The notes: generated by a model from the sequence alone, not told the origin. 52,228 nt of DNA from an uncultured Polaribacter sp. (GCA_905480405.1 CAJQQH010000022.1:1-52228), one strand, 5' to 3'; shown: positions 16,593 to 26,424, numbered from the stretch's first letter. Made by a program: numbers and translations.

Positions 16593-17153
16593 ATGGGGTT
16601 AGATTATACTGATGGCTGTGTTAACTATAGAGATGTTGGAGAATTCATCAACTTAATTTATAATAAAAAATATTTAGCAAAAGGTATAATAACAAGAGGT
16701 GGCAGTATTGATTTTGTTAAAAACCTTAATGAAATTGGCAACGCTAAATCAATAATCAATTTAAGAAATAGAGCAGATTTTAATAGTTTTGATGTTGATT
16801 ATTATCATTTTCCGATGTCTAATAAAATTGAAAAGTATGATACTAGTCAAGTAGAAGTAAAAAAATGGTTAAACAAAATTATAAGACTATTTGAAAATTC
16901 TGATTTAAAGTATCCTGTATTAATCCATTGTTTATCTGGAAAAGACAGAACTGGCATTGTTATTTCTGCACTACTTTTAATTTTAAAAATTGACATAAAA
17001 ACCATAAAAGAAGAATATCTATTAAGCGATGGAGATGTAAAAACTGCATGGATAGAACTTGCAATAAATGGCATGATGGATATTGACACTTACTTTAATC
17101 AAATTGATTTAAAAAAAGTAAGAGAAAACTTAATGAAAATCTATCTAAAATAA
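16593..17153 (+). CDS. Tyrosine/dual-specificity-type protein phosphatase
   Basis: The 186-residue protein carries the Cys-based phosphatase loop HCLSGKDRTG, with Cys113 and Arg119 (C-x5-R). An N-terminal NYRDVGEF and IITRGGSIDF segment is typical of Y_phosphatase3 proteins. The general acid may be Asp82 or Asp83 region (KYDTSQ), not certain. There is no signal peptide, so it is cytoplasmic. It follows the MORN-repeat gene by 14 bases, probably in the same message, and converges on ygiQ. Substrates could be phosphotyrosine or a nucleotide or phosphoinositide-like molecule. Confidence 0.85.
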   Translation: MGLDYTDGCVNYRDVGEFINLIYNKKYLAKGIITRGGSIDFVKNLNEIGNAKSIINLRNRADFNSFDVDYYHFPMSNKIEKYDTSQVEVKKWLNKIIRLFENSDLKYPVLIHCLSGKDRTGIVISALLLILKIDIKTIKEEYLLSDGDVKTAWIELAINGMMDIDTYFNQIDLKKVRENLMKIYLK

Positions 17154-17186
17154 CATTTAAGAGAAGTTAGTTCTAAAAAAGATAAA

Positions 17187-19151
17187 TTACCTTCTCCTTT
17201 TCTTAGAAGAACTTCTACTCACCTTCTTCTTTCTTCTGTTAAAAGGAACAGCATCATCAAACGTATTTTTAGTTTCTTGAGCTTTTTTGTTCTTTTTCCA
17301 AGAATTAGAATCTGGTAACAAAACTTTTAGTAAATCTTGTCTTCCTACTTTATTTAATGTATTACGAATCCAATCTTTGTTTTCTTTTTTATACCAAAAG
17401 AAAAATTTATGTTGATCTTCTCTCTCCTTTTTAGTCTTTGGAGTTTTTGTAGGTTTTAATGTATAAGGATGATAACCAGAGTAATAAATTACCGTTGCAA
17501 CCGTCATTGGAGTTGGCGTAAAACCTTGTACTTGCTCTAATTGAAAGCCCATATCTTTAGTTTCCGCAGCTAAATTTGCCATATCTTCTACTTCACTTGC
17601 TGGATGACTAGAAATAAAGTAAGGAATCAATTGAAGATTTAATCTTTTCTTCACATTTATTCTATCAAAACGCTCTTTAAACATGTGAAAATATTTAAAA
17701 GACGGTTTACGCATCAACTTTAAAACAGGGTCAGAAGTATGTTCAGGCGCCACTTTTAATCGACCAGAAACGTGCTTCGTCATTACCTCCTCTGTATACG
17801 CATCTAGCTCTTTTGGATCTGCGTTTTTATTAAATTCTGGAACTAACATATCATGTCTAATTCCACTTCCAATAAAAGATTTTTTAATCTTCGGATGTTT
17901 ATCAACTGCTTGATATAACTCTGTTAAAGGTTTATGAGAAGTATCTAAATTAGAACAAATTACTGGAGATATACAACTAGGTGCAACACATTTATCACAG
18001 ATAGATTGTACTTTTCCTTTCATCTGATACATATTTGCAGAAGGCCCGCCAATATCAGATAAATAGCCTTTAAAGTCTGGCATATTTGCCACTTTATCTA
18101 TTTCTTTTAAAACAGATTCTTGGCTTCTACTTGCTATAAATTTTCCTTGATGTGCAGAAATTGTACAAAAACTACAACCACCAAAACATCCTCTATGAAT
18201 ATTTATAGAAAATTTTATCATTTCAAACGCAGGTATCGGTCCACGTTTATCATATTTTGGATGTGGTAAACGTGTAAAAGGTAAATCGAATGAACCATCA
18301 ATTTCCTTTTCTGTCATTGTAGGATAAGGAGGATTTATCACAAGCGTTTTTCCTTCTACTTCTTGTAAAATTCTTCTCGCTTTTAACTTATTCGATTCTT
18401 GCTCTATTACTTTAAAGTTTGACGCAAATGTTTTTTTATCAGCTAAACAAGCTTTGTGAGAATTGATTGTTACATCTTCCCAATCATTAACAACTGGTAA
18501 ATTCTCTTTCTTTTGATCAATAAATACTGCAGTTTGTTTAATATTTTTTAAACTAGAAAAAGGCACTCCTTTTTGCAATAATTCTACAATTTCTCGCAAA
18601 GGCTGTTCTCCCATTCCATATACCAACATATCTGCGTTAGAAGTTTCTAAAATAGAAGGCAATAACTTATCAGACCAATAATCATAATGAGTTACACGTC
18701 TTAAAGAAGCTTCGATACCACCAATTAAAACAGGAACATCTGGAAACTTTTCTTTTAATATCTTAGAGTACACAGAAGTAGCATAATCGGGTCTAAACCC
18801 CTTATCTCCATTAGGCGTATAAGCATCTTTATCACGTCTTTTTTTACTTGCAGTATAATTAGAAACCATTGGGTCCATACAACCACCGGTTGCACCAAAA
18901 AATAAACGAGGCTTTCCTAATTTTTCGAAATCTTGCAAGTTATCATTTACACTTGGTTGTGGTACAATAGCAACTCGTAAACCATAACTCTCTAAAATAC
19001 GCCCAATTACTGCAGGTCCAAAAGAAGGGTGATCTACATAAGCGTCTCCGCTAAATAAAATAACATCTAACTCTTCCCAACCACGAATTTTAACTTCTTT
19101 GTTTGTAGTTGGTAACCAATCGGTTAATTGATGTTTTTTAGTTTCTTGCAT
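17187..19151 (-). CDS. YgiQ family radical SAM protein
   Basis: The 654-residue protein has the radical SAM cluster motif CFGGCSFC, after INIHRG, in the middle third. The N-terminal domain is of the B12-binding-like/YgiQ type (GDAYVDHPSFG, ASLRRVTHYDYW). A second cysteine group (CDKCVAPSC) follows and the C-terminus is strongly basic (RRKKKVSRSSSKKRRR). The frame opens further to TTG 19160. I choose ATG 19151 because that TTG is part of a -7 box TAAATTTG (minus strand, 19165-19158) ending 6 bases before the ATG. The reaction is unknown in this family; the basic tail suggests RNA contact. Confidence 0.9.
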   Translation of the reverse strand: MQETKKHQLTDWLPTTNKEVKIRGWEELDVILFSGDAYVDHPSFGPAVIGRILESYGLRVAIVPQPSVNDNLQDFEKLGKPRLFFGATGGCMDPMVSNYTASKKRRDKDAYTPNGDKGFRPDYATSVYSKILKEKFPDVPVLIGGIEASLRRVTHYDYWSDKLLPSILETSNADMLVYGMGEQPLREIVELLQKGVPFSSLKNIKQTAVFIDQKKENLPVVNDWEDVTINSHKACLADKKTFASNFKVIEQESNKLKARRILQEVEGKTLVINPPYPTMTEKEIDGSFDLPFTRLPHPKYDKRGPIPAFEMIKFSINIHRGCFGGCSFCTISAHQGKFIASRSQESVLKEIDKVANMPDFKGYLSDIGGPSANMYQMKGKVQSICDKCVAPSCISPVICSNLDTSHKPLTELYQAVDKHPKIKKSFIGSGIRHDMLVPEFNKNADPKELDAYTEEVMTKHVSGRLKVAPEHTSDPVLKLMRKPSFKYFHMFKERFDRINVKKRLNLQLIPYFISSHPASEVEDMANLAAETKDMGFQLEQVQGFTPTPMTVATVIYYSGYHPYTLKPTKTPKTKKEREDQHKFFFWYKKENKDWIRNTLNKVGRQDLLKVLLPDSNSWKKNKKAQETKNTFDDAVPFNRRKKKVSRSSSKKRRR

Positions 19152-19366
19152 AGTTTGCAAATTTACAAGAATTTTAATTTACATAATGGTATTGATTCAG
19201 TTTAAATTTTAAAGTTTTTTTTTCCAATACATTTTATAAAAATATAATAGTTAAAATATATTAACAAACAAAAACAACAAGATTCAATTCTTCATATTTA
19301 GTCTATTTAAATAAAAATATCTAAAATCGATAAAATGTTTATCACTTTATCCAATTATCTACATCA

Positions 19367-19419
19367 TTGTAAAATATTATTTTTTTTACTATATTTGGTA
19401 AACCAATCTGGTGAACCAA
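19367..19419 (+). promoter_or_regulatory. PL6 promoter with two TGGTnnACCA operators
   Basis: A -33 TTG (19367-19369) is followed after 20 nt by a -7 box TATATTTG (19390-19397). Overlapping the -7 box is TTGGTAAACCAA (19395-19406), then TGGTGAACCA (19409-19418), with centres 13 bp apart. TGGTnnACCA is the half-site pattern of FadR-subfamily GntR repressors. The layout predicts repression relieved by an alginate-derived inducer; the regulator gene is not in the window. Confidence 0.7.
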
Positions 19420-19430
19420 TAATATTTATT

Positions 19431-22016
19431 ATGAAAAAAAAATACCTCAACTTAAAATTAGTATCTAAAAGCACAAAAAAAGTAAGTCTACTACTTCTAT
19501 TGTTTTTATCAATAACCATTAACTCTCAAACATATACAGATTCTGACGATTTAAAAAATGATGTAAATGCAACAACTAATGGTGGAACGTTTATTGTAAA
19601 AAACGGAACATATAACGACTTTGAAGCTTCTTTTGAAAACATGGCGACAGAAGCAAATCCCATTATCATAAAAGCAGAAACAGTTGGTGGTGTTACTCTT
19701 ACTGGAGAATCTCATTTTGTTTTTAAAAAATCTTCATATATAACGTTAGAAGGTTTTGTAATTGATGGCACTGGAGATGATACACTTATTAAATTAGAAG
19801 GTTGTAATAACATAAGAATTTCTAGAAACGTCTTTGAATTAGAAACTACAGAGTCTATAAAATGGGTTTATATTGGTGGTGTTTGGGATGATAACACCTA
19901 CCCTTTTACATACCCTAGTCATAATAATCGAATAGACCATAATATATTTCAGAACAAAAACACTCCTGGTCATTATATAACAGTTGATGGTACAACAGAT
20001 TCTAATGACAATGCATATCAATCTCAATACGATAGAATAGATCATAATTATTTTAAAAATAATAGCCCTAGAGCTGTAAACGAACAAGAATCTATAAGAA
20101 TTGGCTGGAGCGAAATGTCTGCTTCTAGTGGTTATACAATTGTTGAACATAATTTATTTGAGGATTGTGATGGAGATCCAGAAATTGTTTCTGTAAAATC
20201 TAGTGATAATACAATAAGACATAATACTTTTTTAAAGAGTTACGGAACTTTATCATTAAGACACGGAAATAGAAACCGTGTTGAAGGGAATTACTTTTTT
20301 GGTGGAGATAAAGCAATTGGTACTTCACCTGATGGAGCAACACTATATACTGGTGGGATTAGAATATACGGTAAAGATCATGTAATTATCAATAATTATA
20401 TGCAAGGTTTAAATGGTACAAAATGGGATGCACCAATTACACTTACTTTAGGAGATGCAGAAGAAGGAAATACTAACTTAACAAAGCACTTTAGAGCAGA
20501 CAATGTTTTAATTGCATATAATACTTTGGTTGATAATAGCCACGGAATAGAAATTGGATTTGGAAACAATGGTAATTATGGTAAAGATTTAAAAGAAATT
20601 ACAATTGCAAACAATTTAATTACTGGATCTGAAAACTCTTTAGTTTCAATTAAAGACGGAAACGATCAAGGAAGTAATATTACTTGGGAAAATAACTTAT
20701 TTGCTCCTACAGGTTCTGCAACAGCTATTGCAAATGCAACTTCTACCTCTTTTACAGACACAATGGTTTCGGATGAAAATCCTAATTTAGAATCTGAAAA
20801 TTTTAATGATTATACAGTTTGGAAAACCACAACAAACACTCCAAGTTACATTAATGCTGCTACTTCAGAGGTAATTAATGAAGATATAGAAGGGCAATCT
20901 AGACCTGTATTTAGTAACCCAGGTGCAGATCATTTTAGCACAGAATCTGTAAGGTTTATGCCTTTACAACCTGTAGATGTTGGTCCAAATGCTTACGAGA
21001 CAAATGATAACTCAGAGACTCTATATCTTTCAACAATTTCTGGTTTTAATGCAGATGGAGGTACACAAACTATTACAATAACAGCAAATGTAGATTGGAC
21101 AATTGTTGATGATGCAAATTGGATTACTGTAACACCAAGTTCTGGATCTAATAGTGGTTCTTTTGATGTTACTGCTACTAAAAGCACAGAATTTACAGAA
21201 CGTACAGGGACCATAACAATTTCTGGTGGAAACATTACTAGAACTTTAAATGCAACCCAAGAAGCTGCAGACCCGAGATCTACATATTTATTAATTAATG
21301 ATAGTTCTGCAGAAGATAAAGTAACCGTTCATTCTGCTTTTGCTGAAGAAGTTACAAGTACAAAAAACAACATAAAAGAACATAGTATAGATAAAGACCA
21401 TACAACACAATGGTCTGGAGAAGGAGTTCCTGGAGATATTATTTTTGATTTAGGCGGTACTTTTGATTTAGCTTTAGTAGACTTTGCTACTACTAATGGT
21501 AAAACTTATGAATTTCAAATATGGGTTTCAAAAACAGATACAGAAGATGCTAGTTTCACAAATGCTTTTCCAAACGAAGGTAATGGTGATGGTAATTTAA
21601 CAAGTAACTCTTCAGGAGAATTTAAAGCTTTTATTTTACCAACTGTTGTAACTGATGTGAAATTTGTAAAAGTAATTGGCTATGGGCAACCAGCAAGACC
21701 AAGTGATTGGAATACTATAAAAGAAATTGAATTCTATAAAACGAATCCATTATCTGTTAATAATGAAATTTTATCTGAAGCAATAACTTTATACCCAAAC
21801 CCTACAAGCAGGTTTTTAAACATAAAAGTTCAAAATAAAAACATTGAGCAAATTCAACTATTTAATGTTAACGGTAGAAAGGTTTTAGAATCAAAAATTA
21901 ATAATCAGAAATCGGATATTAGTATTGATGTTTCTAAGTTGTCTAAAGGTGCCTATTTTGTAGTTATTTCTGAAAACAATAACTCAAAAACATCAAAAAC
22001 AATAATTATTAAATAA
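19431..22016 (+). CDS. Secreted polysaccharide lyase family 6 (alginate lyase) with BACON, F5/8-like and T9SS domains
   Basis: Counted from ATG 19431 the protein has 861 residues. The frame extends 32 codons upstream, but that region holds the operator and lacks a signal peptide. Residues 1-33 form a signal peptide (ending TINSQ). A right-handed beta-helix of the PL6/chondroitinase B type spans about 36-520. Catalytic Lys256 (VSVKSS) and Arg277 (LSLRHGN) have the same 21-residue spacing as in characterised PL6 enzymes. Glu251 fits a calcium ligand. A BACON domain (about 530-613), a discoidin-like carbohydrate-binding domain (617-770) and a type IX sorting domain (781-861, LYPNP... KTIIIK) follow. 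It should cut alginate by beta-elimination at the cell surface or outside; a mannuronate or guluronate preference cannot be read. Confidence 0.9.
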   Translation: MKKKYLNLKLVSKSTKKVSLLLLLFLSITINSQTYTDSDDLKNDVNATTNGGTFIVKNGTYNDFEASFENMATEANPIIIKAETVGGVTLTGESHFVFKKSSYITLEGFVIDGTGDDTLIKLEGCNNIRISRNVFELETTESIKWVYIGGVWDDNTYPFTYPSHNNRIDHNIFQNKNTPGHYITVDGTTDSNDNAYQSQYDRIDHNYFKNNSPRAVNEQESIRIGWSEMSASSGYTIVEHNLFEDCDGDPEIVSVKSSDNTIRHNTFLKSYGTLSLRHGNRNRVEGNYFFGGDKAIGTSPDGATLYTGGIRIYGKDHVIINNYMQGLNGTKWDAPITLTLGDAEEGNTNLTKHFRADNVLIAYNTLVDNSHGIEIGFGNNGNYGKDLKEITIANNLITGSENSLVSIKDGNDQGSNITWENNLFAPTGSATAIANATSTSFTDTMVSDENPNLESENFNDYTVWKTTTNTPSYINAATSEVINEDIEGQSRPVFSNPGADHFSTESVRFMPLQPVDVGPNAYETNDNSETLYLSTISGFNADGGTQTITITANVDWTIVDDANWITVTPSSGSNSGSFDVTATKSTEFTERTGTITISGGNITRTLNATQEAADPRSTYLLINDSSAEDKVTVHSAFAEEVTSTKNNIKEHSIDKDHTTQWSGEGVPGDIIFDLGGTFDLALVDFATTNGKTYEFQIWVSKTDTEDASFTNAFPNEGNGDGNLTSNSSGEFKAFILPTVVTDVKFVKVIGYGQPARPSDWNTIKEIEFYKTNPLSVNNEILSEAITLYPNPTSRFLNIKVQNKNIEQIQLFNVNGRKVLESKINNQKSDISIDVSKLSKGAYFVVISENNNSKTSKTIIIK

Positions 22017-22045
22017 ATTTTTTATACATTTAGAGTTACTGTATT

Positions 22046-22088
22046 AAAAAAAGCCACTAATTACGATTTGTAATTAGTGGCTTTTTTT
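22046..22088 (+). terminator. Strong intrinsic terminator after the PL6 gene
   Basis: A 12-bp perfect stem (GCCACTAATTAC with GTAATTAGTGGC) around GATTT is followed by seven T; an A-run precedes it. It ends the PL6 transcript, so the S15 gene has its own promoter. Confidence 0.9.
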
Positions 22089-22153
22089 ATGTAGACAGAA
22101 TTCATTCATAATAAGTTTTGTAAATTTACTAAACTAATCTAGTAAAATTTATT

Positions 22154-24064
22154 ATGAATAATCAAATATTAAAATTCCTATTCGTAGCATTCTCATTCTC
22201 TCTTTTTGTTAGTTGCAGTTCAGAAATTGATACTAAAAACTATGTTAAAGATAATTATACAAAAAAAGAAGTTTCTATTGTAATGAGAGATGGTGTTAAA
22301 CTACACACCACAATTTATACTCCAAAAAATACAAATAAAAAATACCCAATATTAATGCAAAGAACTCCATATAGTTCTGCACCATACGGAGAAGGTAAAA
22401 TGAAAACAAAGATTAGCCCAAATATTCATTTAATGAAAGAGGGTAATATAGTTGTTTATCAAGACGTTCGTGGTAGATGGATGAGTGAAGGTGTTTATGA
22501 TAACATGCGTGCTTACAAACCTAATAAAAAAGGAAATGAAACAGACGAAACTACAGATACTTATGATACTATTGATTGGTTGATAAAAAATGTAGATTAC
22601 AACAATGGTAATGTTGGTACTTGGGGAATTTCTTATCCTGGTCATTACGCAACAATTTCTGCTATAGATGCACATCCTGCATTAAAAGCAGCTTCACCTC
22701 AAGCCTGTATTGGAGATTTCTTTTTTGATGATTTTCATCATAATGGTGCTTTTATGTTAAGTTATTTTAGAGCAATTTCATTATTCGGAACTTACAAAGA
22801 CACTCCAACTGATTCTGCTTGGTATTCTTTTCCTAAAATGGATTCTAAAGATCAATATCAGTTTTTTTTAGATAAAGGTCCTTTAAGAAACCTAAACGAA
22901 TATTTTAAATATGATAAATTAGATGTCAGCTCAAAGGTTTCTAAAAACAAAATTGATGACTTTTTCTGGAAAGAAATTGTAGAGCATCCTAACTATGACT
23001 CTGTATGGAAAAGCAAAGGAATTATACAGCACATGAATAAAGTTCCTAGTTCTGTAGCAACAATGATTGTTGGTGGTTTTTATGATGCAGAAGATTTATA
23101 CGGACCATTAGAAACCTATAAAGGAATCGAAAAAAATGGAAATGATAATTACAACACACTTGTTTTCGGACCTTGGGATCATGGAAAATGGTCTAGAAAT
23201 ACGGTAAAAAACACTGTTGGAAATTATTATTTTGGAGATTCTATTTCATTAAAATTTCAAAAAGAAGTTGAAACAAAATTCTTTAATCACTTCCTAAAAG
23301 GTAAAGGAGATAAAAATTCTGGATTACCCGAAGCATATGTTTTTGATTCTGGTAAGAAAGAATGGAAATCTTATAATTCTTGGCCTCCAAAAAATGTAGT
23401 AAAACAAGATTGGTTTTTATCGGATAGTCAACAATTAACTTCAACAAAAAATGCATCAAAACAAATAAATTTTATAAGTGATATAAAACGCCCTGTTCCT
23501 TATTCTGAAGATATTAAAACTGTTTTCACTCCAAGAAAATACATGACAGACGATCAACGTTTTGCAGCAAGAAGACCAGATGTTTTGGTTTTTGAAACTG
23601 ATATTTTAACTGATGATTACACTTTGGCTGGAGATATTCTAGCAAAATTAAAAGTTGCAACTACAGGAACAGCTGCAGATTGGATTGTAAAAGTGATTGA
23701 CGTCCATCCTACGGACGTAGAAGAAAACAATGATAAATTACAAGATCATTTAAAGATGAGCAATTACCATTTAATGGTTAGAAGTGAAGTTTTACGTGGA
23801 CGTTTTAGAAATAGTTTTGAGCATCCAGAGCCGTTTATCCCAAATAAAAAAACAGACGTAAATATAAAACTACAAGATGTTTTTCACACGTTTAAAAAAG
23901 GGCATAAACTACAAATACAAGTACAAAGTACGTGGTTTCCTTTAATTGATTTAAATCCGCAAACGTATGTAGATAATATTTACAAAGCAGATGAAAAAGA
24001 TTTTAAAACACAAACACATACTATTTTTACAGATTCTAGTATTGAATTTTCTGTTTTAAAATAA
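22154..24064 (+). CDS. CocE/NonD (X-Pro dipeptidyl-peptidase S15) family lipoprotein hydrolase
   Basis: The 636-residue protein is a predicted lipoprotein (FSLFVSC, Cys21). An alpha/beta hydrolase domain follows with nucleophile Ser160 in GISYPG, and a His in GPWDHGKW. The C-terminal jelly-roll domain of this family is present (DILTDDYTLAGDILAKLKV, then RNSFEHPEPF). It removes acyl or aminoacyl groups from an unknown substrate. An inverted repeat TTTACTA/TAGTAAA (22125-22146), just ahead of the ATG, may be regulatory. It lies after the PL6 terminator and is not clearly part of alginate use. Confidence 0.88.
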   Translation: MNNQILKFLFVAFSFSLFVSCSSEIDTKNYVKDNYTKKEVSIVMRDGVKLHTTIYTPKNTNKKYPILMQRTPYSSAPYGEGKMKTKISPNIHLMKEGNIVVYQDVRGRWMSEGVYDNMRAYKPNKKGNETDETTDTYDTIDWLIKNVDYNNGNVGTWGISYPGHYATISAIDAHPALKAASPQACIGDFFFDDFHHNGAFMLSYFRAISLFGTYKDTPTDSAWYSFPKMDSKDQYQFFLDKGPLRNLNEYFKYDKLDVSSKVSKNKIDDFFWKEIVEHPNYDSVWKSKGIIQHMNKVPSSVATMIVGGFYDAEDLYGPLETYKGIEKNGNDNYNTLVFGPWDHGKWSRNTVKNTVGNYYFGDSISLKFQKEVETKFFNHFLKGKGDKNSGLPEAYVFDSGKKEWKSYNSWPPKNVVKQDWFLSDSQQLTSTKNASKQINFISDIKRPVPYSEDIKTVFTPRKYMTDDQRFAARRPDVLVFETDILTDDYTLAGDILAKLKVATTGTAADWIVKVIDVHPTDVEENNDKLQDHLKMSNYHLMVRSEVLRGRFRNSFEHPEPFIPNKKTDVNIKLQDVFHTFKKGHKLQIQVQSTWFPLIDLNPQTYVDNIYKADEKDFKTQTHTIFTDSSIEFSVLK

Positions 24065-24110
24065 ATACATTTAACAATATTATGATCCTTAAAACACTTA
24101 TTTTTGCAAA

Positions 24111-24275
24111 ATGTTTAAACCAAAAATAGCACTTGAAAAAGATGATTATTACCTTAATGAAGAAGGGTATAAAGTATTTACTGAAAAATACCATATAAAA
24201 AGAGGTCATTGTTGTAAAAGTGGTTGTAAACATTGCCCTTACGGTTATGATAAAAAAACAGATAGTTTTAAATAA
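24111..24275 (+). CDS. DUF5522 family small cysteine-cluster protein
   Basis: The 54-residue protein ends with a compact cysteine cluster: HCCKSGCKHCPYGY, with Cys34, Cys35, Cys39 and Cys42, as in DUF5522 proteins. It probably binds zinc or an iron-sulfur centre. A -7 box TATTTTTG (24099-24106) ends 4 bases before the ATG, suggesting a near-leaderless message. It lies 46 bases after the hydrolase gene. The function is unknown. Confidence 0.8.
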   Translation: MFKPKIALEKDDYYLNEEGYKVFTEKYHIKRGHCCKSGCKHCPYGYDKKTDSFK

Positions 24276-24332
24276 ATAAGTGACTTTTTAATCAAAAAAG
24301 TTTCAAAGTAGTAGAAAATAAATTTATAAAAA

Positions 24333-25043
24333 ATGATAAAAAAAATTTTAGTTTTAGTAATTGCAATTCAGTTTACTGGTTGCGATGTATTGCAAAACGT
24401 AGTTAGTCAATTACCAAATGGAGGTGTATTATCGCAAGAACAGATTGGAAATGGTTTAAGAGAAGCTTTAGATAACGGAATTAAAAATCAGGTCTCTAAA
24501 TTAACTTCTAAAGATGGTTTTTATAAGAATAATCTTGTTAAAATTATGTTACCATCAGAATTACAAGCTGTAGATAAAGGTTTGCGTAAAATTGGTTTAA
24601 GCAATTTGGCAGATGAAGGAATTAAAGTTCTAAACAGAGCAGCAGAAGATGCTGTAAAAACAGCAACTCCAATTTTTGTGAATGCAGTAAAAGAAATTAG
24701 CTTTAACGATGCTAAAAATATTTTATTAGGAGAGCAAAATGCAGCTACAACGTATTTACAAACTAAAACATCAGAAAGTCTTTACAATAGCTTTAGCCCT
24801 GTAATTAATAAATCTTTTTCTAAAGTTGGTGCAGATAAGGTTTGGAGTAATTTAATTACTAAGTATAACTCTATTCCTTTTGTAACAAAGGTAAACCCAG
24901 ATTTAACAGGTTATGTAACAAACCAAGCTCTAAAAGGTGTTTTTACAATGATTACTAAAGAAGAAAAAGGAATTAGAGAAAAAGTTGGATTACGAAATAC
25001 AGCTTTATTAAAACAAGTTTTTGCTTTACAAGATAATAGGTAA
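24333..25043 (+). CDS. DUF4197 lipoprotein
   Basis: The 236-residue protein begins with a lipoprotein signal (MIKKILVLVIAIQFTGC, Cys17). It continues with the helical DUF4197 region: LSQEQIGNGLREALDNGI, then FYKNNLVKIMLPSELQAVDKGLR and AAEDAVKTATPIF. The family is common in envelope fractions of Bacteroidota and Proteobacteria and has no known activity. A terminator follows. Confidence 0.85.
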   Translation: MIKKILVLVIAIQFTGCDVLQNVVSQLPNGGVLSQEQIGNGLREALDNGIKNQVSKLTSKDGFYKNNLVKIMLPSELQAVDKGLRKIGLSNLADEGIKVLNRAAEDAVKTATPIFVNAVKEISFNDAKNILLGEQNAATTYLQTKTSESLYNSFSPVINKSFSKVGADKVWSNLITKYNSIPFVTKVNPDLTGYVTNQALKGVFTMITKEEKGIREKVGLRNTALLKQVFALQDNR

Positions 25044-25064
25044 TTTTATAAAAACATTAAATCT

Positions 25065-25094
25065 AAGACTCATTATATATAGTGAGTCTTTTTT
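25065..25094 (+). terminator. Intrinsic terminator after the DUF4197 gene
   Basis: The stem AAGACTCA with TGAGTCTT around an AT-rich loop is followed by a T-run at 25089-25094. Confidence 0.85.
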
Positions 25095-25242
25095 ATTGGT
25101 AATAATTTATGAATGATTACTAAATTTAATAGTTTTTTTTAAAAAAAAAGATGAAGTTTTAACAAGTATTATTTCTCGTCTTCGTTTCTTTTAATCAATT
25201 TTTTGTTTATATTTACCTAAGTTATCCCCCAAAAAAAATAAC

Positions 25243-25431
25243 ATGTATTATAACAATCAATTCATTAGCTTAAAAAAACATCTTAAAGAAAGATATATAC
25301 ACCTTGTAGAAAAATCTAACAATTACAGATTTGAGGACGAAGCAAAAAGCGATCTTGCTGCTTTTAAAGCTATGAAAATCTTAGAAAAGATAAATCAATT
25401 TCGTTATTTAGAAAGAGAAGTTACTGTGTAA
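25243..25431 (+). CDS. Small charged hypothetical protein
   Basis: The 62-residue protein is predicted mostly helical and rich in Lys, Glu and aromatic residues (MYYNNQFISLKKHLKERY; FEDEAKSDLAAFKAMKILEK). No domain was recognised. It has its own surroundings: a terminator lies 150 bases upstream and 206 bases of empty sequence follow. A GTTATCCCCC tract just ahead of the start may be the transcript start. A real small gene is likely from its composition and stand-alone position, but this is not proven. Confidence 0.55.
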   Translation: MYYNNQFISLKKHLKERYIHLVEKSNNYRFEDEAKSDLAAFKAMKILEKINQFRYLEREVTV

Positions 25432-25637
25432 ACTTTTTAGAATCTACATAAAAATCATAATCATTTTTTGTACTTATCGAATGTAACTAAATTCTAAGGT
25501 TTTTAAATCTTATGAAAATATTTTACAGCTGCTGATTTCAAGCTTATTTAATTTGTTTCCAAGCATCGAATTTTACAGAATGCTTTCACATAACTGATAT
25601 TGTAAAATAAAACGACAAAGAGCTAAATAAGATATTA

Positions 25638-26423
25638 TTATCCTAATAATTTCTGAAGGTTTTTAAAATAATCAAATGCTTTTAACAATCGACTACCATA
25701 CCACGAAAACATTTCTCCGTCTACTAATAAAATTTTCGTGTTAGGAAAATTTATTTCTAACTCTTTAATATGGTTTTCTTTAAAAGGAAATGGTTCTGAT
25801 GACAATAAAATTACCTCTACATTTTTAAGTGTAAGAATATCAACTTCTGGATAACGTTCTTTATTATTATAAACATTCTCTAAGTTATTAAGCTGAAGAA
25901 TATGATTGATAAAGGTAGAATTTGCAGCAACCATCCAAGGGTTCTTCCAGATAAAATAAGCAACTCTAACAGCTTCTTTATCCTTTATAAATTTATGAAA
26001 ATCATTTAGCTTATTTTTTAAATTATTTTCTAATTCAAAAGACTTATCATAACAATTAAATATATTTCCATATTGATTTATAATCTTGAAAGTATCTTTA
26101 ATTGTATAAATATCAGAAACATGTGTTGTAGCTATATTTTTACATATTTCTACTATTTCCTTAGTATTCTCTTCTTTATTACAGAGAATTATATCTGGTT
26201 TTAAAGCCTTAATTTTATCAATATTTATATTTTTTGTTCCACCAACAATTGTTTTATCTTCTTTTAAATGTGAAGGATGAATACAAAATTTTGTAATACC
26301 AACAATACTTTTTTCTAGACCTAAATCGACCAAAAGCTCTGTTTGACTTGGCACAAGAGAAATAATTCTTTTAGGAATGTCTTTAAACTCTATAACAGTA
26401 CCAATTTGATCTATCAGTTTCAA
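25638..26423 (-). CDS. Helical-backbone metal receptor, BtuF-like, without signal peptide
   Basis: The 261-residue protein resembles the cobalamin/siderophore-binding fold: PKRIISLVPSQTELLVDLGL near residues 18-37, then a linking helix (from about 135) and VDILTLKNVEVILLSSEPFP. It has no signal peptide, so it is either cytoplasmic or exported by another route, unlike the classical periplasmic BtuF. It starts one base after pyrF ends, clearly the same message. In this genome IcmF needs cobalamin, so a B12 role is possible, but the ligand cannot be read. Confidence 0.8.
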   Translation of the reverse strand: MKLIDQIGTVIEFKDIPKRIISLVPSQTELLVDLGLEKSIVGITKFCIHPSHLKEDKTIVGGTKNINIDKIKALKPDIILCNKEENTKEIVEICKNIATTHVSDIYTIKDTFKIINQYGNIFNCYDKSFELENNLKNKLNDFHKFIKDKEAVRVAYFIWKNPWMVAANSTFINHILQLNNLENVYNNKERYPEVDILTLKNVEVILLSSEPFPFKENHIKELEINFPNTKILLVDGEMFSWYGSRLLKAFDYFKNLQKLLG

Positions 26424-26424
26424 T

